A DNA stretch of 38,469 bases from Hungatella sp. UBA3048. GTDB lineage: Bacteria; Bacillota; Clostridia; Lachnospirales; Lachnospiraceae. Numbering within the stretch: position 1 is the stretch's first letter; every line of letters starts with the position of its first letter. Positions 31,221 through 38,469 of the stretch are shown here, piece after piece. The notes under the pieces are model-generated. The model saw only the letters and a list, made by a program, of their open reading frames with translations, ran no database searches and was not told the DNA's origin. The stretch covers positions 3,380-41,848 of the forward strand of contig DFCS01000019.1 in the NCBI GenBank assembly GCA_002367105.1, written 5' to 3'. Both the position numbers and the translations under genes were made by a program.

Positions 31221-31523
31221 ATGCTATGGCCAAAACGAGCGGATAATGAAAACCTGAAAATCACCCACGTTGGCGCATTGGATGGGGACACCTTTGGCAT
31301 TACGCTGGAGAGCGGGCATACCATCCTGCTGGAGCTTGGGGGCAGAATCCATGAACCGGCTTTCGCCGCCCTCATCGAAAGCGGAGATTTTTGCAAGCCC
31401 CGCACCGATGGGGAGAAGCTCTACTGGCCTGGAGGGATGTCCCTGACCCTGCAAGAAATTTTGGATATGCTGCTGTCCCAGGGCAATGCACGGCAAAATC
31501 AAAACAATTACAAGGAGGAGTGA
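31221..31523 (+). CDS. small protein, DUF2442-like
   Basis: A 100-residue soluble protein with an N-terminal beta-hairpin-like part (LKITHVGALDGDTFGITLES) and a C-terminal part ending FCKPRTDGEKLYWPGGMSLT followed by a helix. The layout (beta strands, then a W-x-G-x-x-L turn and helix) recalls DUF2442 proteins, but the match is not strong. ATG at 31221 is chosen because GGGAGG lies seven to eight bases upstream. It ends five bases before the surface-protein gene, so the two are probably one transcript. Function unknown. Confidence 0.65.
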   Translation: MLWPKRADNENLKITHVGALDGDTFGITLESGHTILLELGGRIHEPAFAALIESGDFCKPRTDGEKLYWPGGMSLTLQEILDMLLSQGNARQNQNNYKEE

Positions 31524-31528
31524 AACGT

Positions 31529-34500
31529 ATGAAACAAACATGGAAACGAATCGGAAGCCTGCTTTTGACGGTGTGCATGGTGTTTACCCTGCTGCCAACA
31601 ATGGCATTTGCCGAAACAGGCGTAACAGATTCCGGCACACCGCTGGGAATTAGCGGTGAAATCACCGCCTTTGCGGATTTGGACACGGAGGTGGCCCAAC
31701 AGGCCGTGGAAACCGGCACACCGGAGGATGCACTGAAGCTACCGGATACGCTGGCGGTTACTGTTGCCGAAAATGGTGATGAAACCGCCACGGGCAGCGA
31801 CGCACGGAAAGAAATCAAAACCGCCGTGGCGGTGGAACGCTGGACTTCCGACCCGGTCTATGACGGTGATACGGCGGGGGACTACACCTTTACCCCCACG
31901 CTGGCTTTGCCAGAAGGCTTGACGCTGACGGAGGATGTGAGCGCGCCGACCATCACCGTGACGGTGAGGGAAGAATCCGCTGCGCCGAAGGCACGGGGCA
32001 TGGCCGTGCCATTGGGTGTCGGCACAATCACCGGAACTATGAGCGTCGGAGGTACAACGGTCTCCGACCTGACAGAAGATGCCAACGGCACAGGCTGGGC
32101 GTGGGATGCTGCGTCTGCCACCCTGACGCTTGGCAGCACATATGGCGGCGATGGTATCTATTTTAACACGACGGATGCCGTCAATCTGACCTTGGAAGAC
32201 GATGTTAGCATATCAACCACGGGTATTGACCACGGCATAAAGAGCGAAGGCAACCTCACCATCGACACGGGCAGCCACACACTTGACGTGACCGAAGCTC
32301 ATTCCGGCTCCCCCGCCTTCGCAATTCGTACCGCGGGGGCGTTGACCATCGGCGGCAGCGGTACGGTGTACGCCACCCATGGCGGTACTACCTACTACGG
32401 AACCGCTATTTATGCCATTCAAGGTGTAACGGTTACTGATTCCGTCAACGTGACGGCTTCGGCAACCCACAACGGAAGCGGCATTTCGTCAGGTTCTACA
32501 GGCAGCATCGTGATTACCGGCAACAGCAAGGTGACGGCTGCGGCCAAGAGTATGGGTGGGAGTGGCTTATATGCCACAAATGGAACGATCACCATCAGCG
32601 GCAGCGCAGAGGTGACCGCAAGCAACGCGGACAATTTTGCGATAATATCAAGGGGAAACCTCGTCATCAGCGACAGCGCCAACGTGAATCCCTCGGGAAT
32701 TTCAGACAGTGATATTGTCTCATATAGCGACATTACCATTAACACCACCGGCACCGTGACAGCCATCGCTCCGAGCGGTGAATCCAACGGGGCAATTAGT
32801 GCGAATGGAGAAATCCTCCTGCAAAACGGTACGGTAACTGCCACGAATACGGCGGAAAACGGCAACGGTATAAAAGCTGAAAGCGGCATCAGCATTACCG
32901 ACGGTACGATAACCGCCACGGCACAGGGCACAGGGTACGCACTGAAAACCATCGATGAAGGCGCTTCCGTCCGCATCGGCGGCGGCACGGTGATCTTGGT
33001 CAACAGCGATACCCCCGCTAACTTGATAAGTGCGCCCGGAGGTTTGCTCCACACCGGCGGGACGCTGAACGGCGATGCGCCTGCCGCTGCCGGCATCACC
33101 ACCGAAACCGACCTCATCACCGCGCTGGAAAGCGCAACGCCCTCCATCATCACGCTGGGCGGCAGCATTACGCTTTCCACCCAAACCGCCAATATGGGCG
33201 CAAGCCACACGATTGACACAGGCAGCTTTACCCTTACCATTTCCGGCGGCGAAACCTACTCGACCGGCGGGAGAATCGGCTTGGGGACGCACACATTGAC
33301 GTTAAAAGGAACAGCCGATATAGACAGCGTTCAGGGTATCCGTTCCGCGAACGGAACGCTGAACCTTGAAGATGTTACCGTGAAGCTCAAAATCGCCAAC
33401 AGCATATATGCGGGAACCGTTCATGTGAATAGCGGCGCAACAGTTAATTTGGACTCAAGCAGGAGCGGCATGCTCGGCGGCGCATTGTTGACGTTGCCCG
33501 ACAGCACCTATTCGTTAAACGTCAACTCCGGCGGTGTTGTAAATATTCTGGACGCCAACGGCAGCGGCATTAATAATTCGAGCGGTGGTATGATCAATAT
33601 CAACAGCGGCGGCACAATCAGCGTTGGTGCGATTAGAAGTGACAACTGGGGCATAAATCAACAAGATAGCGGGGGATTAAAGCTTAATACCGGCGGCACA
33701 CTTGACGGTATAGCCGGCGGAGCGGTTTTTCTTAATACTGGCACAAAGGTAGATGGTATGAACGGCAAATTCATTGACCAAGGCACGGCTCTAACAGCGA
33801 CAGGCGAGGTTACCGTGGGAGCGACGGATGCCACCCCCACTAACGGCGGTTTATCGGCGGGCTTGTATGTGTGGAACGGCAGCGCGTTTGCCAAGGCGGG
33901 CGGCGGCACACCATCAAGCAACGCCAATCTGGCGAGCCTGACGGTCAATGCGGGAACCTTATCCCCGGTATTTGACCCGAGCGTAACCAGCTACAGCGTC
34001 AGCGTGGGGTACAGCACCGCCAGTATCACCATCGGGGCGACGGCAGAAGCCGGGGCAACAATATCAGGAGGCCAGATGCACGGCCTGAATGTGGGTGTGA
34101 ACACCATTCCCGTCGTTGTTACCGCCGTCGACGGCGTGACCACAAAAACCTACACCGTCACCGTCACTCGCGCGGCATATTCCGGCGGCGGCTCAGGCGG
34201 GAGCGGCGACTCCGGCGGCGGCGGAGGTTATACTCCTCCCACAGTCATTACCCCAATCGTGACGGAAAAGCAGCCCGATACGCCTACCACGGCAAAGGCA
34301 AGTGTTTCCGGCACGGTGAAGGAGGGAACGCTTTCCGCTACCATCACCGAGCAGATGGTAAAGGACGCGATCAAAGCGGCGCAGGATGCAGCGGAAAAAT
34401 CCGGCAAGAAGGTTGACGGCATTGCGTTGGATTTCAATGTTACAGGCAATAGCAGCTACACCAACCAAAACGCCACCATGGACGCAGGGGCCATCGACCT

Positions 34501-35743
34501 CCTAAAGGAATCAGGCGTAAAATTCATTAAAATCGGCTCGGCGGTGCTTGATGTGACCCTTGACATGGGGGCTATCACTGAGATTGATAAACAGTCCACC
34601 GGCACAGTCACGGTATCAGCCAAGAGGATGACGAATCTGTCTGCTGCGGCGCAGAAGCTCATAGATAATCGTCCGGCGTTTGATATCACTGTCAGCTATC
34701 AGAAGAATGGTAAAACCGAGTATGTCAGCAGCTTCGGCAAGGGTGCAGTCACGCTGGGTATTGCCTACAAAGCAACAGACAAGGAAAACAAGGGCAATCT
34801 GTTCGGCGTATATGTCGATAAAGAGGGCAAACCGCAGCTTTTGACAAACTCAAGCTACGACAACACAGGCAGACTGATTCTCAGCAGAAACAGCCTGTCA
34901 ACCTATGGTGTGGGCTACAAGGCTCCTGCCCCGGCCTTCACCGATACAGCGAAGCATTGGGCGAAAGATAACATTGACTTCGTTGCCAGCCGCGACCTCA
35001 TCAGCGGAACGAGCGCAACTACCTTTGCGCCCGACACAGCCATCACCCGCGCTGATTTCCTTATGGCGCTTGGCAGACTATCCGGCGCAGATGTGAGCAT
35101 TTACAATGCATCGAGCTTCACTGATGTGAAGTCCACCGACACCGCCATGCCTTATATCGAATGGGCGGTTAAGAACAAGATTGTATCCGGCTATGGAAAT
35201 GGGAAGTTCGGGCCGAATGATTCGATCACCCGTGAACAGATGGCTGTGATGATGGCGGGCTACGCTAAGGCTACCGGCCATAAGCTGCCGGTGTCACGAC
35301 AGATCATCACCTTTGCCGATGATGCAAAAATATCTGCTTATGCAAAGGATGCTGTAAAAGTGATCCAACAGACCGGCGTAATCAACGGCAAAGACGGCAA
35401 CCGCTTTGATCCGCAGGGTAATGCCACCCGCGCAGAAGCATCAACCATCCTGCGCCGCTTCGTGGAGCTTGTCATTGACGAAGGCACTGCGCGCGGTTGG
35501 GTGCAAAACGATGTCGGTCAGTGGCAGTATGTCGGTGACAATGGTAAGCCTGTTGTTGGTTGGCTGACTGTCGAAAACGGCAAATACCACTACTACTTTA
35601 CTGCCGACGGCATCATGGTATCCGGCAAATGGCTTGAAATCGACAGTAAATGGTATTACTTTAACACCGACGGTTCTCTTGCCCGAAGCACGAAGATCGA
35701 CGGCTATGAAGTCGATGAAAATGGCGTGAGAAAAACAATGTAA
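31529..35743 (+). CDS. large SLH-domain surface protein with wall-binding tail
   Basis: A 1404-residue secreted protein. Signal peptide is residues 1-28 (ends TMAFA). Residues about 165-780 are Thr/Ser/Gly/Asn-rich repeats such as TISGSAEVTASNADN and NSKVTAAAKS, likely a right-handed beta-helix of the carbohydrate-binding Cthe_2159 style. A cadherin-like beta-sandwich (NLASLTVNAGTLSPVFDPSV onward) covers about 797-881, then a Gly/Ser linker. Three SLH domains follow: near 1136 (FTDTAKHWAKDNIDF), 1197 and 1260, binding pyruvylated wall polymer. The end (about 1324-1404) has glucan/choline-binding-type repeats (GWLTVENGKYHYYFTADGIM, SKWYYFNTDGSLA). Start at 31529 has AAGGAGG upstream. Two independent wall anchors in one protein is notable. 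Confidence 0.88.
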   Translation: MKQTWKRIGSLLLTVCMVFTLLPTMAFAETGVTDSGTPLGISGEITAFADLDTEVAQQAVETGTPEDALKLPDTLAVTVAENGDETATGSDARKEIKTAVAVERWTSDPVYDGDTAGDYTFTPTLALPEGLTLTEDVSAPTITVTVREESAAPKARGMAVPLGVGTITGTMSVGGTTVSDLTEDANGTGWAWDAASATLTLGSTYGGDGIYFNTTDAVNLTLEDDVSISTTGIDHGIKSEGNLTIDTGSHTLDVTEAHSGSPAFAIRTAGALTIGGSGTVYATHGGTTYYGTAIYAIQGVTVTDSVNVTASATHNGSGISSGSTGSIVITGNSKVTAAAKSMGGSGLYATNGTITISGSAEVTASNADNFAIISRGNLVISDSANVNPSGISDSDIVSYSDITINTTGTVTAIAPSGESNGAISANGEILLQNGTVTATNTAENGNGIKAESGISITDGTITATAQGTGYALKTIDEGASVRIGGGTVILVNSDTPANLISAPGGLLHTGGTLNGDAPAAAGITTETDLITALESATPSIITLGGSITLSTQTANMGASHTIDTGSFTLTISGGETYSTGGRIGLGTHTLTLKGTADIDSVQGIRSANGTLNLEDVTVKLKIANSIYAGTVHVNSGATVNLDSSRSGMLGGALLTLPDSTYSLNVNSGGVVNILDANGSGINNSSGGMININSGGTISVGAIRSDNWGINQQDSGGLKLNTGGTLDGIAGGAVFLNTGTKVDGMNGKFIDQGTALTATGEVTVGATDATPTNGGLSAGLYVWNGSAFAKAGGGTPSSNANLASLTVNAGTLSPVFDPSVTSYSVSVGYSTASITIGATAEAGATISGGQMHGLNVGVNTIPVVVTAVDGVTTKTYTVTVTRAAYSGGGSGGSGDSGGGGGYTPPTVITPIVTEKQPDTPTTAKASVSGTVKEGTLSATITEQMVKDAIKAAQDAAEKSGKKVDGIALDFNVTGNSSYTNQNATMDAGAIDLLKESGVKFIKIGSAVLDVTLDMGAITEIDKQSTGTVTVSAKRMTNLSAAAQKLIDNRPAFDITVSYQKNGKTEYVSSFGKGAVTLGIAYKATDKENKGNLFGVYVDKEGKPQLLTNSSYDNTGRLILSRNSLSTYGVGYKAPAPAFTDTAKHWAKDNIDFVASRDLISGTSATTFAPDTAITRADFLMALGRLSGADVSIYNASSFTDVKSTDTAMPYIEWAVKNKIVSGYGNGKFGPNDSITREQMAVMMAGYAKATGHKLPVSRQIITFADDAKISAYAKDAVKVIQQTGVINGKDGNRFDPQGNATRAEASTILRRFVELVIDEGTARGWVQNDVGQWQYVGDNGKPVVGWLTVENGKYHYYFTADGIMVSGKWLEIDSKWYYFNTDGSLARSTKIDGYEVDENGVRKTM

Positions 35744-35759
35744 ACCCTATTGTTGGTTT

Positions 35760-35780
35760 GCGGGAGAAATTCTCTCCCGC
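35760..35780 (+). terminator. short hairpin after the surface-protein gene
   Basis: GCGGGAGA (35760-35767) pairs with TCTCCCGC (35773-35780), five-base loop, with no T run after it. It may be a partial terminator or an RNA processing/stability element between the surface-protein gene and the small downstream gene. Confidence 0.55.
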
Positions 35781-35810
35781 TCCAAATAAAAATTAAGGAG
35801 GCAGTTTATT

Positions 35811-36131
35811 ATGAGTCAGAAGGTTACAATCGTTAGTGAAAAACAGCCGCAGAAAGGCCAAAATGAAAGATCCAGCAACAACTTCACTACAGCGGAATTC
35901 AGCAAAGAAGCAAGACTTACATTTAAGGCCTATTACGACTATGAGTTAGATTCAATTGAAGAGGCGAAGGACATTGTATTTGACATTAAGGTGGATAAAA
36001 CCGGCAAAGACCCTGTTTATCTCGAAGGAATCAAGTCAGGCCATGTAGCGGACAACACGCATCACCGCAATCTCTACATTGCCAATCCAAAAGGCGCTAC
36101 AGGAAGCTTCACAGTAGAGGTTTCCATTTAA
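35811..36131 (+). CDS. hypothetical 106-residue protein
   Basis: A soluble protein without signal peptide. The N-terminal 30 residues are polar and probably flexible (KQPQKGQNERSSNN). The remainder alternates like beta strands (ARLTFKAYYDYELDS, DIVFDIKVDKTGKDPVYLEG, TGSFTVEVSI). I recognise no family. AAGGAGG lies about ten bases before the ATG. It is 67 bases downstream of the surface-protein gene and could be read from the same transcript past the weak hairpin. A cytosolic location next to an exported protein is curious. Confidence 0.6.
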   Translation: MSQKVTIVSEKQPQKGQNERSSNNFTTAEFSKEARLTFKAYYDYELDSIEEAKDIVFDIKVDKTGKDPVYLEGIKSGHVADNTHHRNLYIANPKGATGSFTVEVSI

Positions 36132-36190
36132 GTGTTGACACTTCCGGTACGTATTTCCATTCGTAAATAGCAACTACCAATCCTGCCACC

Positions 36191-36438
36191 GTGCAGGGCT
36201 GGGCGAAAAGCGATGCCGGACAGTATCTCGGTGAAAGCGGCAAGCCTGTCATCGGCTGGCTCTCAGCCGAAATGGCAAGTATCACTACTACTTCACCGCT
36301 GACGGCATCATGGTATCCGGCAAATGGCTGGAGCTTGATGGCAAGTGGTACTACTTCAACGCAGACGGTTTTCTTGCTAGAAACACTAAAATTGATGGTT
36401 TTGGGGTCGATGAAAATGGCGTGAGGAAAATTAAATAA
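36191..36438 (+). pseudogene. broken duplicate of the surface protein's wall-binding tail
   Basis: GTG at 36191 begins QGWAKSDAGQYLGESGKPVI, matching the GWVQNDVGQWQYVGDNGKPV part of the large protein but lacking two residues (WQ). After SAE one A is missing at about 36270 and the match continues in another frame: GKYHYYFTADGIMVSGKWLE, DGKWYYFNADGFLARNTKID, then DENGVRKIK and a stop at 36436-36438. It is a decayed copy of the C-terminal repeats encoded at about 35500-35743, left after a duplication or recombination. No signal peptide or proper start. Confidence 0.8.
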
Positions 36439-36451
36439 CTGCAAATTTGCT

Positions 36452-36493
36452 AAAAGCACAGAGAGCCAAATTATAGGTTCTCTGTGCTTTTAA
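36452..36493 (+). terminator. strong terminator ending the surface-protein block
   Basis: AAAAGCACAGAGAGCC (36452-36467) pairs with GGTTCTCTGTGCTTTT (36476-36491), one G-T pair, eight-base loop, T run in the right arm. It lies just after the broken tail copy and was probably the terminator of the ancestral gene. Confidence 0.9.
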
Positions 36494-36717
36494 GATTGTG
36501 TTTCTCCGAACTTCTCTTTATGACACAACCGTGGTCGACTTACATTTTTGACGGATGACAATTCCGGCATGGTCAGAATATAAAAAATGGACGAGATTCT
36601 TTTTATCGAATCACGCCCAATTCCCGGAGCAGATACACAGTCTTTAGCTCCCTGCAGATATAGGTATCTGATTAAGTGATCGGAGAGAATATCCATTGTG
36701 TTATGGAATTCCTCCAA
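36490..36717 (-). CDS. unidentified minus-strand ORF, doubtful
   Basis: A 75-codon frame (MEEFHNTMDILSDHLIRYLY onward) on the minus strand. The frame stays open upstream to about 36770 with NLNQNAQDTLEEF, but no better start or ribosome binding site appears there. The first 40 residues look like an amphipathic helix; the rest does not resemble a known family. It may be a piece of a decayed gene. Low confidence. Confidence 0.25.
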   Translation of the reverse strand: MEEFHNTMDILSDHLIRYLYLQGAKDCVSAPGIGRDSIKRISSIFYILTMPELSSVKNVSRPRLCHKEKFGETQS

Positions 36718-36924
36718 GGTATCCTGCGCATTTTGGTTGAGGTTTCCGTACCCTGTTTGCCATAGGGGTTCATATCATATCCCTAAGAACGCTATTCCTT
36801 TATTTATAAGGGTTTGAGGACTATTATGTATTCGGTGTCGAACTACCTATTTTTATACTTCTATAAATGTCTTATACTTCTCGTCTACCTGTACCCGATG
36901 ATAAGATATTTCAACATTAGAAAA

Positions 36925-36944
36925 TTAACATATTTTAACATATT
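36925..36944. repeat. tandem decamer TTAACATATT x2
   Basis: TTAACATATT occurs twice head-to-tail at 36925-36934 and 36935-36944, directly upstream of GATATAATC (a TATAAT -10 box at 36952-36957) of the small membrane-protein gene. The copies could be a regulator site or AT-rich chance. The rest of 36718-36991 shows nothing recognisable. Confidence 0.4.
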
Positions 36945-36991
36945 TTTATGATATAATCAAATTATAAAAATAATACGAGGGGGATAATAGA

Positions 36992-37246
36992 ATGAACAGA
37001 AAATTTAATTATTTTGTTTTGGGTATTCCGATTACTTTAATTGCAACCTATGGGATTTTTAATATCCTGGCAAACAGAAATCAACTCTCACAGCTTATTG
37101 CTTTTATCGGCCTTTTTGCTTTAGGCATGGGATTGAATGTCTGTGGAGTTAGAGCAAAAAAAGTTAAGAAACCTGAATTTCAGCCAGGAATTATAAATTT
37201 GAATGGAGAAAGAAAATTGCATGAACTTGAGCATTACGATGCATGA
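36992..37246 (+). CDS. small membrane protein
   Basis: An 84-residue protein with two hydrophobic helices at about 7-26 (YFVLGIPITLIATYGIFNIL) and 34-52 (LIAFIGLFALGMGLNVCGV), followed by a basic, then polar cytosolic tail (RAKKVKKPEF). No family recognised. GAGGGGG lies nine bases before the ATG and a TATAAT box lies about 35 bases upstream, so it is likely a real gene. It is isolated and followed by a hairpin. Confidence 0.65.
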   Translation: MNRKFNYFVLGIPITLIATYGIFNILANRNQLSQLIAFIGLFALGMGLNVCGVRAKKVKKPEFQPGIINLNGERKLHELEHYDA

Positions 37247-37291
37247 GATAAGGAAATCTCCAGGCAATGGTGCTCGTCGGATTAATTAGCT

Positions 37292-37365
37292 AAAAAAACA
37301 CTTACAGGAATTTTTTGTGGTTGGCAGTATTTACCGGGAATGATTTCTGTAGGTGTTTTTTTCTT
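37292..37365 (+). terminator. long terminator hairpin after the small membrane-protein gene
   Basis: AAAAAAACACTTACAGGAA (37292-37310) pairs with TTTCTGTAGGTGTTTTTTT around 37343-37362 (one or two mismatches and G-T pairs), followed by more T residues. The loop of about 33 bases is unusually large. Confidence 0.65.
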
Positions 37366-37587
37366 ATTTCAGGTAATTTAAAAAACTATAATCTCGTTAT
37401 AAAATAAGAATTTATAGCTTTTATTCTATATCTATGTTGTTTACTACCGAAGTACATAAAGAATCCACAAGCCTGATTAAGAGTGCAGGATATTGTTAGT
37501 ATGCCACACTTCAAATCTGATGGAATACCAGATTTGCGTTACGGCCCTAAGCAAAAGGCCGATATTAAGTAGAAAATAGGGAATCAT

Positions 37588-37770
37588 GGGCTTAGAAAAA
37601 CGATGGCCTACCAGTATATCACAAACGCTCCTGATAAAAATCAAGCATTGTTAGAAGTAACAAGTCAGCTCGGTCATAGTGATCTATGAATTACAGAAAG
37701 ATATGCATGTTTGGAAAAGAAAAATATTACGGCTGGAAAACAGAGAATGTCGTTTATATACAATAAGTAA
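37588..37770 (+). pseudogene. tyrosine recombinase (integrase) C-terminal remnant
   Basis: The frame encodes GLRKTMAYQYITNAPDKNQ, LLEVTSQLGHSDL, an in-frame TGA (37687-37689), then ITERYACLEKKNITAGKQRM and a stop at 37768-37770. LRKT carries the second catalytic arginine, LGHSD the next conserved histidine, and RYA the nucleophile tyrosine of phage-type integrases. The N-terminal core is missing; YGPKQKADIK with a stop just upstream may be another piece. It is a dead integrase and marks past integration. The preceding 37366-37587 holds nothing else recognisable. Confidence 0.75.
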
Positions 37771-37816
37771 TGTGGTAGAATAATTCATGAGGCATTTATA
37801 TCGCGAGGGGTAGAAG

Positions 37817-38329
37817 ATGGAGAAGAAAATATTATGTGTTATGGCAGGGTATGACGACAAAACAGAACAGTATCTTGCCTCTATGCAGAATAATCTATAC
37901 GTAAATGGCTTTGTTGGTACCCATACAAAGTATTTGCCACAACATATAACACTAGGTACTTTCCCAATTGAAAAAGAAGCTCAACTTATTGATCTAGTAA
38001 CACGGGCTTCACAGGAAATCAAACCATTTGATATTACATTTAATCATATAGGAATATTCAACGGTTCCGAAGTGTTGTTTGTAGCTCCAGATCCAAACAA
38101 TAATCTTTTTATATTAAAAGAAAGTTTTGGCGATAGTTATAATTGGACTCCGCATACAACAATGTTGATTGATACACCACAAAATATATACACTGCATTA
38201 CCGATTTTGTCAGATAGCTTCAAATCATTCCAAGGCACAATACAAAATATTCACCTGTATGAGTTTTGGCCTTCTCGTCATATTTTGTCTCTATCACTCA
38301 AAAATGACTGTGTAAGGTTACAGAAATAA
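37817..38329 (+). CDS. 2'-5' RNA ligase (2H phosphoesterase) family protein
   Basis: A 170-residue cytosolic protein with the two HxT motifs of the 2H phosphoesterase superfamily: HIT at 43-45 (PQHITLGTF) and HTT at 113-115 (TPHTTML), about 70 residues apart as expected for the pseudo-two-fold fold. Members cut or join 2'-5' or cyclic phosphodiester bonds in RNA or nucleotides; most bacterial substrates are unknown. GAGGGG lies eight to nine bases before the ATG. It appears to be monocistronic. The last 140 bases of the window hold nothing I can identify. Confidence 0.82.
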   Translation: MEKKILCVMAGYDDKTEQYLASMQNNLYVNGFVGTHTKYLPQHITLGTFPIEKEAQLIDLVTRASQEIKPFDITFNHIGIFNGSEVLFVAPDPNNNLFILKESFGDSYNWTPHTTMLIDTPQNIYTALPILSDSFKSFQGTIQNIHLYEFWPSRHILSLSLKNDCVRLQK

Positions 38330-38469
38330 CTGATGAAATATTATATTACAAGATGCAGAAGTTTAAAAATAACAAATTAGTATAAAACCCATGAAATGCT
38401 GTTTTTAAGATGCAGTAAGATATAAGGGGCAAGAAAACGTAAATAAAGTTTAACATATATTAGCGAGAA

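Noticed and set aside
31391..31528. 46-codon upstream extension of the surface-protein frame
   Set aside because: It runs through the preceding gene in another frame; the ATG at 31529 has AAGGAGG and a proper signal peptide directly after it.
31372..31541. Minus-strand frames over the DUF2442-like gene
   Set aside because: Shadows of the plus-strand gene, which has a good ribosome binding site and leads directly into the surface-protein gene.
32213..33299. Long minus-strand and alternate frames inside the surface-protein gene
   Set aside because: GC-rich repetitive coding sequence leaves antisense frames open; composition and repeats match the plus-strand protein.

Overview
The window reads as a chromosomal segment of a low-to-moderate GC Firmicute, most likely a Lachnospiraceae (Clostridium cluster XIVa) relative. 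This is an inference from strong AGGAGG ribosome binding sites, the sequence character of the ABC and PTS proteins, and an SLH-domain surface protein. No rRNA, tRNA or CRISPR array was seen.

Layout. (1) 1-3.35 kb: patchwork of a duplicated alpha/beta-hydrolase tail, a YdeI-family gene, a decayed surface-protein fragment, and a SUKH plus leucine-rich-repeat protein. (2) 3.6-5.1 kb: membrane-anchored serine hydrolase of the beta-lactamase fold. (3) 5.3-7.35 kb: split fructose-family PTS (IIA-IIC-IIB). (4) 7.5-8.8 kb: 5TM-Lyt/GGDEF diguanylate cyclase. (5) 8.85-10.9 kb, minus strand: MarR regulator and ArsB/NhaD-type permease, with a consensus promoter overlapped and followed by copies of a palindrome. 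(6) 11.07-22.0 kb: the centrepiece, a 12-gene plus-strand operon with a consensus promoter, a two-hairpin leader and a terminal terminator. It encodes a LivKHMGF-type ABC importer, a cytidylate-kinase-like P-loop protein, a D-amino-acid transaminase-like enzyme, a DUF4392 protein, PxpB, PxpC, a DUF1445 protein and PxpA. DUF4392 and DUF1445 are the two halves of the animal D-glutamate cyclase DGLUCY, so the operon looks like a complete D-/L-5-oxoproline (pyroglutamate) and D-glutamate uptake and conversion module.

(7) 22.1-25.6 kb: an inverted-repeat element, a PAP2 phosphatase with an overlapping small ORF, an XRE regulator with a membrane domain, and an EamA exporter. (8) 25.65-27.5 kb, minus strand: WYL regulator, frameshifted zinc-ribbon gene and ClbS/DfsB-family gene; the first two share an AACCTTGACA-N5-TGTCA element. 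(9) 27.55-37.8 kb: a region that looks GC-richer at its core and carries debris of mobile DNA: a RepA-like ATPase remnant, a DUF6076 gene, a frameshifted excisionase-like HTH, a two-component system, a 1404-residue SLH surface protein, a duplicated and broken wall-binding tail, and a tyrosine-integrase remnant. A 2'-5' RNA ligase-like gene closes the window.

How the parts work together: the operon at 11-22 kb would import its substrate, interconvert D-glutamate and 5-oxo-D-proline (DUF1445 + DUF4392), open 5-oxoproline with ATP (PxpABC) and move the D-glutamate amino group to an alpha-keto acid (D-amino-acid transaminase). The surface-protein block (two-component system, small cytosolic protein, SLH protein, small protein) is a separate cell-envelope unit.
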